DNA of 64,000 bases from Morchella semilibera (lineage: Eukaryota; Ascomycota; Pezizomycetes; Pezizales; Morchellaceae), in contig WBVU01000016.1 of NCBI GenBank assembly GCA_009192285.1, positions 620,001-684,000 on the forward strand, in the 5' to 3' direction. The notes beneath the pieces were generated by a model that saw only the letters and a list, made by a program, of their open reading frames with translations, was not told the DNA's origin and searched no databases. How positions within the stretch are numbered: position 1 is the first letter of the stretch; each line of letters begins with the position of its first letter. Shown in pieces: positions 34,604 through 45,332 of this stretch. The translations under genes and the position numbers were made by a program.

Positions 34604-37600
34604 TTTTTGAGTGCAAAGTTTTGGCTGCCTATTTTAGCGTGTCTGGGACTGTTTCTTGGGGGTTTTAGCGAAGGATTTCCTGTTTCTATTACTTTTTTGT
34701 TTCCATGCTTTGATTTGATATCATGGGGTGTCCTTGGAGCGTTTTAGGAGTTTATTATTTCCTATTATTTATATATCTGCATTGCATTTTTGAGTTATTT
34801 TCATACCCATTAGCTATTAGCTTTATGAATTTGTCCTGTCTGGGTTTATTTCACTGTTTCTGGGGTTTTCTCTGTTATCTGTTCCTCTATTTCTATTTCT
34901 ATTTCTATTTCTCTTGGATAAATTTATATAAAAGAGGCTCATGAAGGCGCATTTTTGTTGTTAGTTATTTAAGGGCTCTATTAGCAAATAGCCAAATGCG
35001 TGATGGAATTTGATGGGGGAAGTTTTTTTCTTTTATGCCTGGAACTTCATGGGTCTCTTTTTATCTCTTTCGCATCTCATATCAGGGGTCGGGATTGGGG
35101 GGTGTTGGAGTTACATTTTTTTTTTTTTTTGCTCACTTCGAGGGTCATCATGATATGTAGTACATAGTAATCTCGAGAAGGAAATCAATCCAAAATTATG
35201 TTCTATTCTAATCTCCTCTCCCCAGGGAGAAGGGAAAAAAAAAGGGGGGGGGGTGTGTGTGATTCAATGTATATAGATACCTTATTTATCTGAGGGAAAA
35301 CAAGAATAGGAAAAGGAGATTTGGTTGAGCACAGTCTTGTTTTGGTTTTGGAATTGTTCGATTCGATCCGATCACGTTCGATTCGATCGTTGGCTCGTTT
35401 ACAGCCAGACGACGTACGTTCCTTCAGCTACTCACCCCGTCCGCTAGTAAACTTAAGCCCCCTTCTTAAGGATTTCAATTTGGGCTGGGACGAATGAACG
35501 TCTAGGGTCGGGAAGGCTAGGAGTAGCCTTCTCTTTTCAAGCCAGTCCAGTCCAAATAAAGTAGCGTGAGGGGAGTCAGTGCAAATAAGTACATGTACAC
35601 ACTACCGTGGACACCCTACTGTCATGTAGGCCCACTCAGGTTTAATCTAACAACAGTCACAGCGGATCTCTCAATTCTACTGTATCGGACAATTACTCTG
35701 TTTCGATACGTGTGTGTTTAGGTACATACGCACAGAACTAACGCCTGCAATCACATTGGCACAGTGCGCATATATAGTCACTCGGTCTAGAGTAAGTAGG
35801 TGGATATGTCGATCAGATGAGAACGAGCAGGAGGTGCTCATCACTCTTGCTACTCACGTAACCAGCATAAAGCAAACATCGCCAGTTCTCAAGATTGGTT
35901 GCGTATTTAATACCGCTGCTCCTGCTGCTGTTGCTGCTGTTGTTCCTGCCTTCGTTTATCCCTTCCCCCTTCCCTGGCAGCTGTTGATTACAGCTTAATG
36001 CTTACGAGCGAGTCACCGCCCATCGTTTGAATGTGCCTGATATCGCACCCCGAATTCCGATTCATCGGTGCTCAACCTATCAACCTAGATCCCTATTCTA
36101 TCAACACTCTTTCTTTCTCTCTCCTATGTTTAGCCGCGCACCTGTCCTGTCTTTAGACTCCCAACCTCATGGCCCCACAATATCCAGTGACTTTTAACGC
36201 GCTTGGTTCGGTATGGGACCCGGTATTGTCGCCACCTGGCTTATCCTGTTTGCTCCGCTCTTTTTCCCAGGCTGGGAAATTGGTACATCGATGGGGCTCA
36301 AGATCTGAGATCGATCGATGAGACCTGCACCCACGTGGTTAGGGTAGAGGTTGGACGTCATATCATCTCGTTGATCCCATTGGAGCGCGGGGATAAATGG
36401 GGGGACCCTGAATTGGGGGTACATATGGGGGCATGTCCTTTAAAGGAAAATCCCGGGGTTATGTGGGTAAGGGGAATTTGGTTCAGGGTTGTTGGAAGTG
36501 TCCGGGGGGGGGGGTTAGGGGTATGTTTCCGGTTGTGATTCTCGATCGGAGGTTTGAGGATTTATCGAATTTGAAATTGGTGTTTTCGCGCTACCGTACC
36601 GGCATATCCTACTGGAGCAGGCGACACTTGGATAATTAGTAGGTAGGTACTCACTAGTTAGCAATGATCTCTCTTTTTTTTTTTTTTTTTGTTTTTATCC
36701 GTTCGCTTTTTTTTTTTTTTTTTTCGCTTCAAGAGCAAGTAGCGTATCCCCGGTAAAACAAAGAAGGGAAAAAAGAAAAAAAAGAAAAAAAAGCAACTCC
36801 GATTTTCCCCACCCTCCTCCTCTCACGATTACTGTTGGGGGGGAAACGGTACGGGATGACGTCCGCCGGGAGCAATTAAAGGCAGCAGAGCAAGTTGATC
36901 GGGACGCTCGAGTCTTTTGTGTAGATTGACCGTTTATCCCGATGGATGGGGGATACTGTAATCATCATCAACAGCTTTCCGATGGAGGCTTACACATGTA
37001 AGACAATAACGATTTTTACTTTTTTGCTCGCCTGTTTCCTTGGGACCGGCGGATCATGGGTCAGTCCATCATATCATGGTATGATGCTGCTGCTGCTGCT
37101 GCTGCTGATGATCCGCGCAGTAATCATGCATGGAGGAAATGTTTCTAGAAACGAGTAGGAAACCAGGTTTATCATCAAGTTGCATGATCTTATCTGATTG
37201 ACATGTGTCACCACCCGAGTAGAGTAGTAGCCGCCGCGGGCTTGTGGCTGACCGGCGAACGGGCCGTGGCTGTGTGATCTTTGATCTTTATGGACTAGTC
37301 GGTTTTACATAATTGTAGCCCTTGATCTCGATCGATTCCCGATCTAGAATGGCGTGATTTCTTTTTGGAATTTTAAATCATGGAGCATCACTCGGCCTGC
37401 CCACCATGGGGTCGCTGGCGCTGTAGATATCTCTTGCCACCATATTGGGAGGAGTCTGAACGGCCGTGAGGGAGTTGGGATAAGGTAAAGGGCGGCGGAG
37501 GGGGGCCTACCTACGAAGCACTTGATAGCCCCAGGTAAGCAAAGAAAAGCAAAAGTGAGACTTCCTTTGGGGGCGTTATTAAGCCACACTTTATTTTGAC

Positions 37601-38697
37601 GTTCTCAAAGGTGGCGCACTACTATGGCGACTTCAGGGGAGTTTTTGAAAATGCCACCATTAGCCTAGGCTCTAGCACCGCTATGGTGATAATAGGTAGT
37701 TTCTGTAGATTCGTTCAAAAAAAAGGAGGGGGGAAGACGCCGAACTTAAACATATGCCCCCCCCCATAGCTTCTCGAGCGCTAGAAGGGCCCTCCTATCG
37801 ATCAATTAGGGATACTGTGGAGAGTGACAGCTACAGGAGTGCTAGACCTAGTAACAACAAACCTTTTAACACCCCAATCTAAAGTATATATGATTGGAAA
37901 GGATTAATCCGTGATGGGAATGGAAATGATCATTTGCCCCACATTTTTCTTTATGGCAGTGTCCTTAAATTATTCCTTCCCGGCCCATCACTTTCCACGT
38001 TTTCTGGGAGTTCCGGCTTACGACCCCATAGTAAGTAGTACCACCAAGCACATAATTACATTTGTAGAGCCCTCCGCGCTAAGAGGCGAATGGTTGGCGT
38101 TTTTTGCATATAGGTGTGACAAAAAACGGCTTTGGGGGCAGGGTGCGTAGGGCTTCAATTTTTTGCACCATCACTGGGTTGGATAATAGTTGCTTCGTGG
38201 AACCCAAAACGTTATAGTCAGGTACGCATCTTCAAGAGATGAGATAATTGGTGAGATCCACATTTCTAGAAAGATCCAGGTATTTGGGACCTGCACATAT
38301 GAGGAGAGATGGCGGTCTCCGACTTATTCCCCACTAGGTCATCCCCACACGCGGTACTCAATCAAATATAGTTTGAAGCACAATACTGTCCATACAAGTA
38401 CATGTATCTCTACCAGGGCTAGGGTTGTATCAAATGTTAACCCAGTGCTTAATAAACATCTTTAACGACCGATCACTAATCCTCCCTAAAGTTAAAGCCA
38501 ACCGCCACAGGGGCAATATCTTTTCCTTTCTTTTTCAGGGCCAGGGTTGGATTATCACTACTCCATGGAGGTTTGTAGTAGTACTGAAGATGGTGGTGCC
38601 CCGCCGATCAGCCCCCCAATCGAGCATGATTTGTGGGAATCACTGGTAAAAATGTTAATAAAAGATTAAGTAAGCGGCATTTTAATTAGCTGTATAC
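34604..38697. other. Intergenic region downstream of frq, first part
   Basis: No protein gene is supported. The first 350 bp are T-rich and carry a CTATTT repeat (34890-34917), probably the frq 3' UTR. T-runs lie at 35118-35131 and 36672-36724 and a (TGC)n microsatellite at 37087-37108. TACATGTA occurs at 35590 and 38399. Frames up to 111 codons lack any domain. Confidence 0.5.
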
Positions 38698-38816
38698 GTA
38701 CTTCGGTGGTAGGGGTAAGTCTGTCAATAGGTGGCGGTGATATACAAGTAATATTCAAGAATCTCCTGCCAATGCACCGCCACCTGTTGACAGACTTTCC
38801 CCTACCCCCGAAGTAC
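38698..38816. repeat. 119-bp near-perfect TIR foldback element with 5-bp target duplication
   Basis: The 42-bp arms (38698-38739 and 38775-38816) are inverted copies differing at three positions, separated by a 35-bp loop. The termini read GTACTTCGG and its complement. TATAC stands immediately outside both ends (38693-38697 and 38817-38821), fitting a 5-bp target-site duplication. There is no coding capacity, so it is a non-autonomous MITE-like element. If transcribed it would fold into a long hairpin RNA. Confidence 0.8.
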
Positions 38817-41219
38817 TATACATGTATATACCACTGTGTGGCTCTCCAACCTGTGATCTCCCAATGCAAGGGTGGTGGGTGTTAAAATGTGTACTGTTCG
38901 CGGACCGTCAGGTCAGTTGCAATTGGCTACTTCATTTACCAACGTAGGGTATGTCCTTTGTATAGAGTAGGTCTGATATGTGCATATATGGGCTACTACT
39001 GTACATATGTAACTCTTGTTTAGACAGCACGAGAAGGCCCGTGTGGCTCATACACTACACTAGTATTAATCATAGAATATCACTCGTTTGACTTCCATCA
39101 CGGTACATGGTTTTTTTCTTTTTTTTTTTTTGTCTAATTCATTAATTGTATTTTAAGGGACATGTAGACTTCGGTTATGTTTGCTACCGACCTTATTAAT
39201 ACCCAACAAAAAAGCCCATGAAGATTCTTATTTTGGAGTGTAGTACAAGATAGGATCTAGAGCCAGGTACATCTCTCCCCAAGTAGGGCGCTGCAGTGGG
39301 GTTAGCCAGTGTAATGCAAGGGGATGTGATTTTGGACCGGCTGCGCCACCCAATCATTTTGCTTCATCCGTTCCAGTGCTGAAATACTAGTTGCCGGGGG
39401 GGGTTAGCATCTGGCCGGTGGTCGAGTGGGCACAGCTGGCCCATTGCCGAGGGTTTACCGCCATGGTTGGGGTGGGAGTTTATTGCCTTAGCTTCACGCC
39501 TGGGACTGACCTTTTGGCCTTCTTTGTAGTTGTGTACATGTAGAGCGACACTGTGGAAGCCCTCTTGGATGGCGTTCCCCATACACACGCTGCCCCCGGG
39601 TCCCTCTCTGCCACCTTCTACTTTTTGATACCAGTATGATGGGTTAGGTTTACCACTCCGGCCAACCAACCAAAGCGCCGGAAACCCATTCCAGTACATA
39701 CTCCTTATAGACAGGCCCTCTTCTCGTGTCCTGGTGCCGTGGGAGATCACTGTAGTCGTATACTTTTCTGTGGGGCTGGGTCTGTGTGTTAAGATGGAGC
39801 GGCTTGCCTTCTGCTATATCGGATTTTCTATTGAGCCAGTATTATGGCTGGAATACTATCTTGAGGGTGAGGTGGGAGCCCGGGCCTGCGGTATACATAT
39901 ACATATATATCCCAGTAACATCGTCTCGGGCTGGGCATACAAGTACCTAAGTAGCTAACAGAAAGCTCCCTAGCTGCACGGAGGATGGACACTGGTGGAG
40001 GGTATCTCGGCGCCGAATGGGGGCTACTGCATGCAAACAGAAGCTCTGTGACGGAGGGGTAGATGAAGACTATATGTATAAACCGCTGAGAAGACGACCC
40101 CGGGGGGGTCGGTCTACCCTTCATGGGTCATGCGAACGCCAGGGCCTTTAATTCTTCGAGAAAGAAACTAGTTGACCAAACTCTGCGCCAGGGCCTAAGA
40201 GGGCGTGGGTCTACCTATACTACGTACCTACACCACCAACCGCCGCCCGCGAGGCCAACACGCGTATCCCGACCCCAGGCTGCGACTGTCAACCCCTCAC
40301 TAGCGGTAGAGGGGGTGAATCCGACCTCTCTAGATCCCCGACACAGTCTCAGACCGCCGACCTCCCCACTAGAAGGGGGTTGACTTACCGCGCTCTCGGG
40401 AGGATGATGTCCGCTGGTGCCCGCGGCTAAAATACTTGTAACTAAGCGCACTGACTGGCCTTGGTCACCACCCATCACTCGCTTCGCCGCCGTCGCGGGG
40501 TGGGTCGCAGCAGGGTTTAGTGTGGTGTAGGAAGAAAGAGGCCCCTTGGACCGATAGACCCTGCCTGCAACGGATGGAAACTTGATCGCCCTGCCTCTGC
40601 TCTATTCTGCGTCTAGTATCTGGTCTGGCCGGCGCATTATCCCCAAAATAGTATGTAGGTACACGTTAATCCTCTCCCGTTGTGGACACCCTGGGACTTG
40701 GTTCTCCCTCTTTTTCTCAACAGCTTGTTACGCTTGCTGCCTGTGCGCATACAAGTACTGAATTAACAGCATCATGTATGAAGTATCAGTAATGAATTAA
40801 CAGCAACGACAGGGGACGGAATGTCTTGGCGCACGAGTGACAGTCCATGATCCATACTCGGGTGTGGGGGTGGAGTCTCTAGCTAGAGGGAATCCCCAGA
40901 TAATAACAAGAATAGCCAGCATCCTACTCTTCCACCCGTGCTAGGCCTGGGCTGGATAGAGTTTGTTCAATTCAATGCTTAGTTTCACTCCGCCCGCATC
41001 CCGCCTACTCCATAAAGATATGACATATAAAGCAACATATGCGAGTCAACAGGCCCACATAAATAAAACACAAAACCGGAAAAAGGAATAAAGAAAAGAA
41101 AGACATGAAGCAGGATCTAGACGTATATATCTCGACCACACGTATACAAAAAGGAAACAAAAGACAAAAAACAAAAAAGATCCTGCCGCCCGCAACCACC
41201 AACAACACTCCCACCCTCA
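38817..41219. other. Intergenic region downstream of frq, second part
   Basis: No gene is supported. TACATGTA occurs at 38819 and 39535, and a T-run near 39112-39131. A minus-strand frame of 128 codons at 39364-39750 has no recognisable domain and mixed codon use. The A-rich last 200 bp are probably the VPS4 3' UTR. Confidence 0.5.
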
Positions 41220-42688
41220 TTACGCTTCACTCCCAAACTCCTGCGTCCAATCATCACTCTTCTTGACATCCTCCTTACTAACCGTAGGCCTACTATTCTT
41301 GATTGCCTTTACAAAGTCCTTCAGCACCAGCGCCGGCTCCTGCAGCTCATCCGGATTCACATCCATCCACGTCATTTCCACCGCACCAGAATCGCCGGGA
41401 CTGCAAGGGGTGAGTTTGTCCCCGACGCGCTTGTAGTGCGTAGCCGTCTGGATCTTGCGTACGGGCTGCATAAGAGCGTCCTGCACGGCAATGTTAATGT
41501 CGGAGCCCGTGTAGCCTTCCGACATCTGCGCGAGCGTCTTGAAGTCCTGGGGCGTCAGATCGCAGGGGGTGCTGCCAACAGAGAGCTCAAACATCTTCAT
41601 GCGGCCTGGCATATCGGGGACTGCGATGTGGATGCGGCGTTGGAATCTAGTGTGGCGGGGTTAGCGGTGTGTAGGTGAGGGGGGAAAAGGGGTTTCTCAC
41701 CGACGTCGGATGGCAGAGTCGAGCTGCCAGGGGATATTGGTGGCGCCGAGTACGAGGACACCGGAGGTGTCGTTACCGACACCGTCCATTTGGACGAGCA
41801 TCTCGGTTTTGATACGACGGCTAGCTTCGCTCTCGCCTTCGCCACGGGTACCGCAGAGGGCGTCGACTTCGTCAATGAAGATGATTGAGGGCTTGTTCTC
41901 ACGCGCCATTGTAAAGAGCTGTTTTACGAGCCTGTCCCGACCGCCGCATATCAGCACCCAGCACCCCCAATTGGTGCTCAAACCGGAGAAACTGACCTTT
42001 CACTCTCTCCCATCCACTTACTAACTAGATCACTACTTGAAACCGAGAAGAACGTTGAATTCGCCTCGGTCGCCACCGCCTTCGCCAAGTAACTCTTTCC
42101 CGTCCCCGGGGGGCCATACAGCAATATCCCCTTCCACGGCTTCCTCTTCCCCGTAAATAGGTGCGGGAACTTGATCGGTAATATAACGGCCTCCTTGAGG
42201 GCCTCCTTCGCGCCCTCCAGCCCCGCCACATCCTCCCACCTCACGTTCGGCTTCTCCGTCAATATGGCACCCGCTAGCGCGCCGCGCAGCTTCTTGTTCT
42301 CGGGGTCCACCGAGTCCTCGTCCTGGTCGGCCTTGCCGCCGCCGGTGGTGCTGCTACCGTTGGCGCCCAGCTTGCTGGGCTTTTTCTTGTTGGCACTCTC
42401 GTTAAGGTGCGTCTTGAGCTTCTCGGCGCGCTCCATGTACTCGCCGGCTTTGGCGCGGATGGACTCCTTCATCTTGGGATTCTTCTCCCATTTTAGCGCG
42501 AGCATGAAGCATTCTAGCGCTTGGTAGTACTGCTGATAGGCAACCTCGTAGTTACCGGCGGTGTCCTCTTCTATGGCTTTTTTGACGATTGTGATGGCTT
42601 TCTGCGCGTGGACGCGTTAGCTCTAATTAGCTGTGAGAGGGGGGGCAGGGGTAGGGAGGCATACGCCAACGAAATCGGTGTTCGACAT
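41220..42688 (-). CDS. Vps4 AAA ATPase of the ESCRT pathway
   Basis: Four exons, 42688-42665, 42601-41997, 41931-41701 and 41646-41220, give 428 residues (yeast Vps4 is 437). Vps4 hydrolyses ATP to disassemble ESCRT-III on endosomes during multivesicular body formation and other scission events. The order is an N-terminal MIT domain (about 1-75, [11 protein letters not shown]... [18 protein letters not shown]), a charged linker (about 80-115), then the AAA domain. It has Walker A GPPGTGKS with Lys at about 177, [15 protein letters not shown], Walker [11 protein letters not shown] with Glu at about 231, sensor [15 protein letters not shown], a beta domain (LTPCSPGD) and the C-terminal helix ending [10 protein letters not shown]. 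All catalytic motifs are intact. The 24-nt first exon encodes only MSNTDFVG. It is divergent from prefoldin 6. Confidence 0.97.
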
Positions 42689-43399
42689 GATTGCGGTGGT
42701 GGATTTAGAACTAGATTTTGGGGCGCCAGTGGATGGAGAGAGGGGGAGAGCTAGGGCTGAAGTTGGATGTTTATCGAGAGATGAGGAGGTGTCGACTCCC
42801 TGCGTGCAGAATGCGGGGGTGGGGGGAGGCTTCGTAATGCGACAATCAGGAGCAGCCTCCTGTTAGATGCAGACCCTACCTGCCACGTTAGCCTAAGTAC
42901 GTACAGAAGAGTAAGCAATGCTGATTCGCTCATTCGTAAGGAGTAGGAGGGCAGGGGTACGAAGAGCAGGAGGAGGAGGAGAAGGAGGAGGAGGAGGAGG
43001 AGGTACTGGGTGTATGTAGCTATGTATAGGGTAGAGTGGTAGAGTGCTAGAGTAGCTGATAACCCAAGACGCTTCTCTCCAACTACACAGGCGTGTGCAT
43101 ACAATTAAAGGGCAGTTTTGTAAAGGTAATGTAGGGATGAGATCGGAGTGATGATCAGGGCTGGGACTATGGACTGGGGAAGAGATCTTGACTTACTTAC
43201 TTACTGACTGACTGACTGGGATGGGTTGGTGGTGGGTGGAGGGGGTGAGAGACAGGAATGGAGGGAAGGTCGTTGTCACCCTCGTCTATCGTGTCTTGGC
43301 ACCTGTCTGGTTTCTGATGTTCAAACCCCACGTTTTGTTTTTTTAACCCCACTACCTTTTTACCATACGATCACTCGACCACCCCGATACATACCAGCA
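42689..43399. promoter_or_regulatory. Shared divergent promoter of VPS4 and prefoldin 6
   Basis: The 711 bp between the two start codons contain a polypurine GGA/GAA repeat (about 42968-43002), a TTAC/TGAC tetranucleotide patch (43191-43219) and a GGTGGG-rich stretch just before prefoldin. The spacing and head-to-head geometry suggest a bidirectional regulatory region. No binding site is identified with confidence. Confidence 0.55.
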
Positions 43400-43979
43400 A
43401 TGGCGAACCCCCAGCAAGTAATCCAGAAACTCACCGAGGAGTTCACAACCCTCCAGAAAGGCAAGCCAGCCAGCTCCGCTCGAGGTATCAGGACCCAATT
43501 GGACCTGCATCTGCTGATACACTACGCGCAGAACTGACCGCCGTCGTGGAGGCCCGGCAAACGCTCGAGAGCCAGCTGCAGGAGAACCAGTCGGTGCAGA
43601 AGGTATATTGTTTATAGTTGTATATATAAGCTTCCTTTTTGAGATGAGATGAGGTGTGGTGGTGTGGAGCTGATTGCTGTTGTAGGAGTTCAACGGCCTT
43701 GACGACGCAGCCAACATCTATAAGCTCATTGGGCCCGTGCTCGTCAAGCAGGACAAGTCGGAGGCCATCATGGCCGTCAACGGACGGTTAGAGTTTATCG
43801 AGGCCGAAATGTGCGCGCGTGATCCTTTACCCTCTCAGCTTGGTGCTGAAGGATTATACTGATGTTGGGATAGAGCGAGAACGGAGGAGAAGATCAAGAG
43901 TATACAAGAGAAGCAGGAGGAGAAGAAGATTGGGATCATGCAGCAGCAGCAGCAGGCACAGGCACAGCTAGCTGCGTAG
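43400..43979 (+). CDS. Prefoldin subunit 6
   Basis: Four exons, 43400-43460, 43532-43602, 43686-43810 and 43874-43979, give 120 residues. This is a beta-type subunit of the hexameric prefoldin chaperone, which passes nascent actin and tubulin to the CCT chaperonin in the cytosol. It shows the two coiled-coil helices (FTTLQKELTAVVEARQTLE and LEFIEAEIARTEEKIKSI) flanking the conserved NIYKLIGPVLVKQDKSEA hairpin, with a Gln-rich tail. The first intron as chosen starts with GC (GCAAGC) and gives seamless helix homology. A GT donor 24 nt downstream (43485) uses the same acceptor and phase but inserts eight residues (GKPASSAR) into the helix. Its 3' end faces RPA34 across 230 bp. Confidence 0.92.
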
Positions 43980-44209
43980 TTAGTTGGTTAGAATCGGGGT
44001 TTCGGGGGGGTTCGTTGTTTAGATCAATGATACCTTGCACTAGTTTTCCAGCTATGCAGCAGTATATTTTTACACCACCAATCTAGTAGTAATATTATAC
44101 AAAAAAAAGAAGAGTAAATTTGCAAACAAGCACAAAGAACAAAAAGAGAAAGGAAAAGAAAAAACACTTTTTGGCATCCATTAAAACTACTTCTACCTAC
44201 CTAAGTCAT

Positions 44210-45332
44210 CTACTCCTTATTACTCTTCCTCCGATGCTTCTTTTCCTTCCTCTCCTCCTTCTCATCGTGCGTCCTCCTCTTCTTCTTCTTATGTCCCTCG
44301 CTGCCGGCGGCGGCAGCCTCCCTGGCCGGCCGCACCTCCAGCTTAACATCCCGCATCTTTACATCCCCATCCCCACCACCGTCAATCTCACCCTCGAACC
44401 CGATCGGCTTGAACCGCATCTTGAGGCCCTCCGGCTGCTCCTTTACCGGCTTACTCTTCACCATCTCCTCGGTGACCACCCTGTTCGTCGGAAGTGCCTC
44501 AACCATCTGGAAGCTCTTTGAGATCTTCTTGCCCGCTATCCACACACACACATACACATTAGCCTCTCCCCTCACCCCCCCCAAAAAACACACAACAAGG
44601 AAAACTCACCCAACCGATACCCTCCCCCTTGCGCGACAAACAGATCCACCTCCTCCCCTGCTCCTTCATCCTCATCATCCTTACTCCTCAGACAGTAGCT
44701 CCTCCCCGAGCTCGTCATCAGCACCGGCAGCCCCTCCGCGATATCCGCAGGGCTGATCCTGTCAACCTTACTCAGCGGCGCTGCGAGCGGCGCCGTAATG
44801 AACCACAGCTCCTTGCCGTTGAGGTTTGCGGCCGAGAACGGGTTTGCGCTGCCCGAGGCGGAGGCAGAGGCGAGCTTGAAGGACGGCGGCGGCGCGTACT
44901 TGTAGCTACCCTTGGGCAGTTGCCTAGAACAGTCTGTTAGCTAGGCAATTAGGAAGGCGGGAGTGGGGGCGGGGAAAGATGAGCGTACGCGGAGGCAGCG
45001 ATCTCTTCCTCATCTTTCTCCTCCTCGTCGCTGCCGGACTCTTCGGAGCCAGACTCAGACCCAGTCTCGGTCTCTTCTTCCTCGGAGCCGGACTCAGACT
45101 CAGACTCAGACTCGCCCTCCGTCACGGTAGCAGTAGTCGTCGTCTGCTGTGTCTCTGCTTCCTCCTCACTCTCGCTCTCGGACTCGCTGTCGACCACCTT
45201 CTCCTCCGACTTTCTTTTGGTGGGCTTCTTTATCGGCGCAGGCGCAGCCTTCTTCTTCTTCGCTGCTGCTGCTACCGGCGCAGCTTTCTTCGCGGTGCTG
45301 GGCTTCTTGACGGTTGTTTTTGGGGCGGCCAT
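44210..45332 (-). CDS. RNA polymerase I subunit RPA34-like protein
   Basis: Three exons, 45332-44989, 44923-44610 and 44535-44210, give 327 residues. In yeast A34.5 pairs with A49 as a TFIIF-like heterodimer that stabilises Pol I initiation and elongation on rDNA in the nucleolus. Seen here: a Lys/Ala-rich N-terminus (TTVKKPSTAKKAAP), a long Ser/Glu-rich acidic stretch (about 45-112), a folded core starting LPKGSYKYAPPPSF with ELWFITAPL and IAEGLPV, then KISKSFQMVEALP and a strongly basic tail (HKKKKRRTHDEKEERKEKKHRRK). This acidic-core-basic-tail layout matches the fungal RPA34 family. The sequence is divergent, as is usual for this subunit, so identification rests on the core and the architecture. 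Confidence 0.8.

Noticed and set aside
39364-39750. 128-codon minus-strand frame (GNGF-, Trp- and Gly-rich)
   Set aside because: No domain or transposase motif seen; no flanking repeats.
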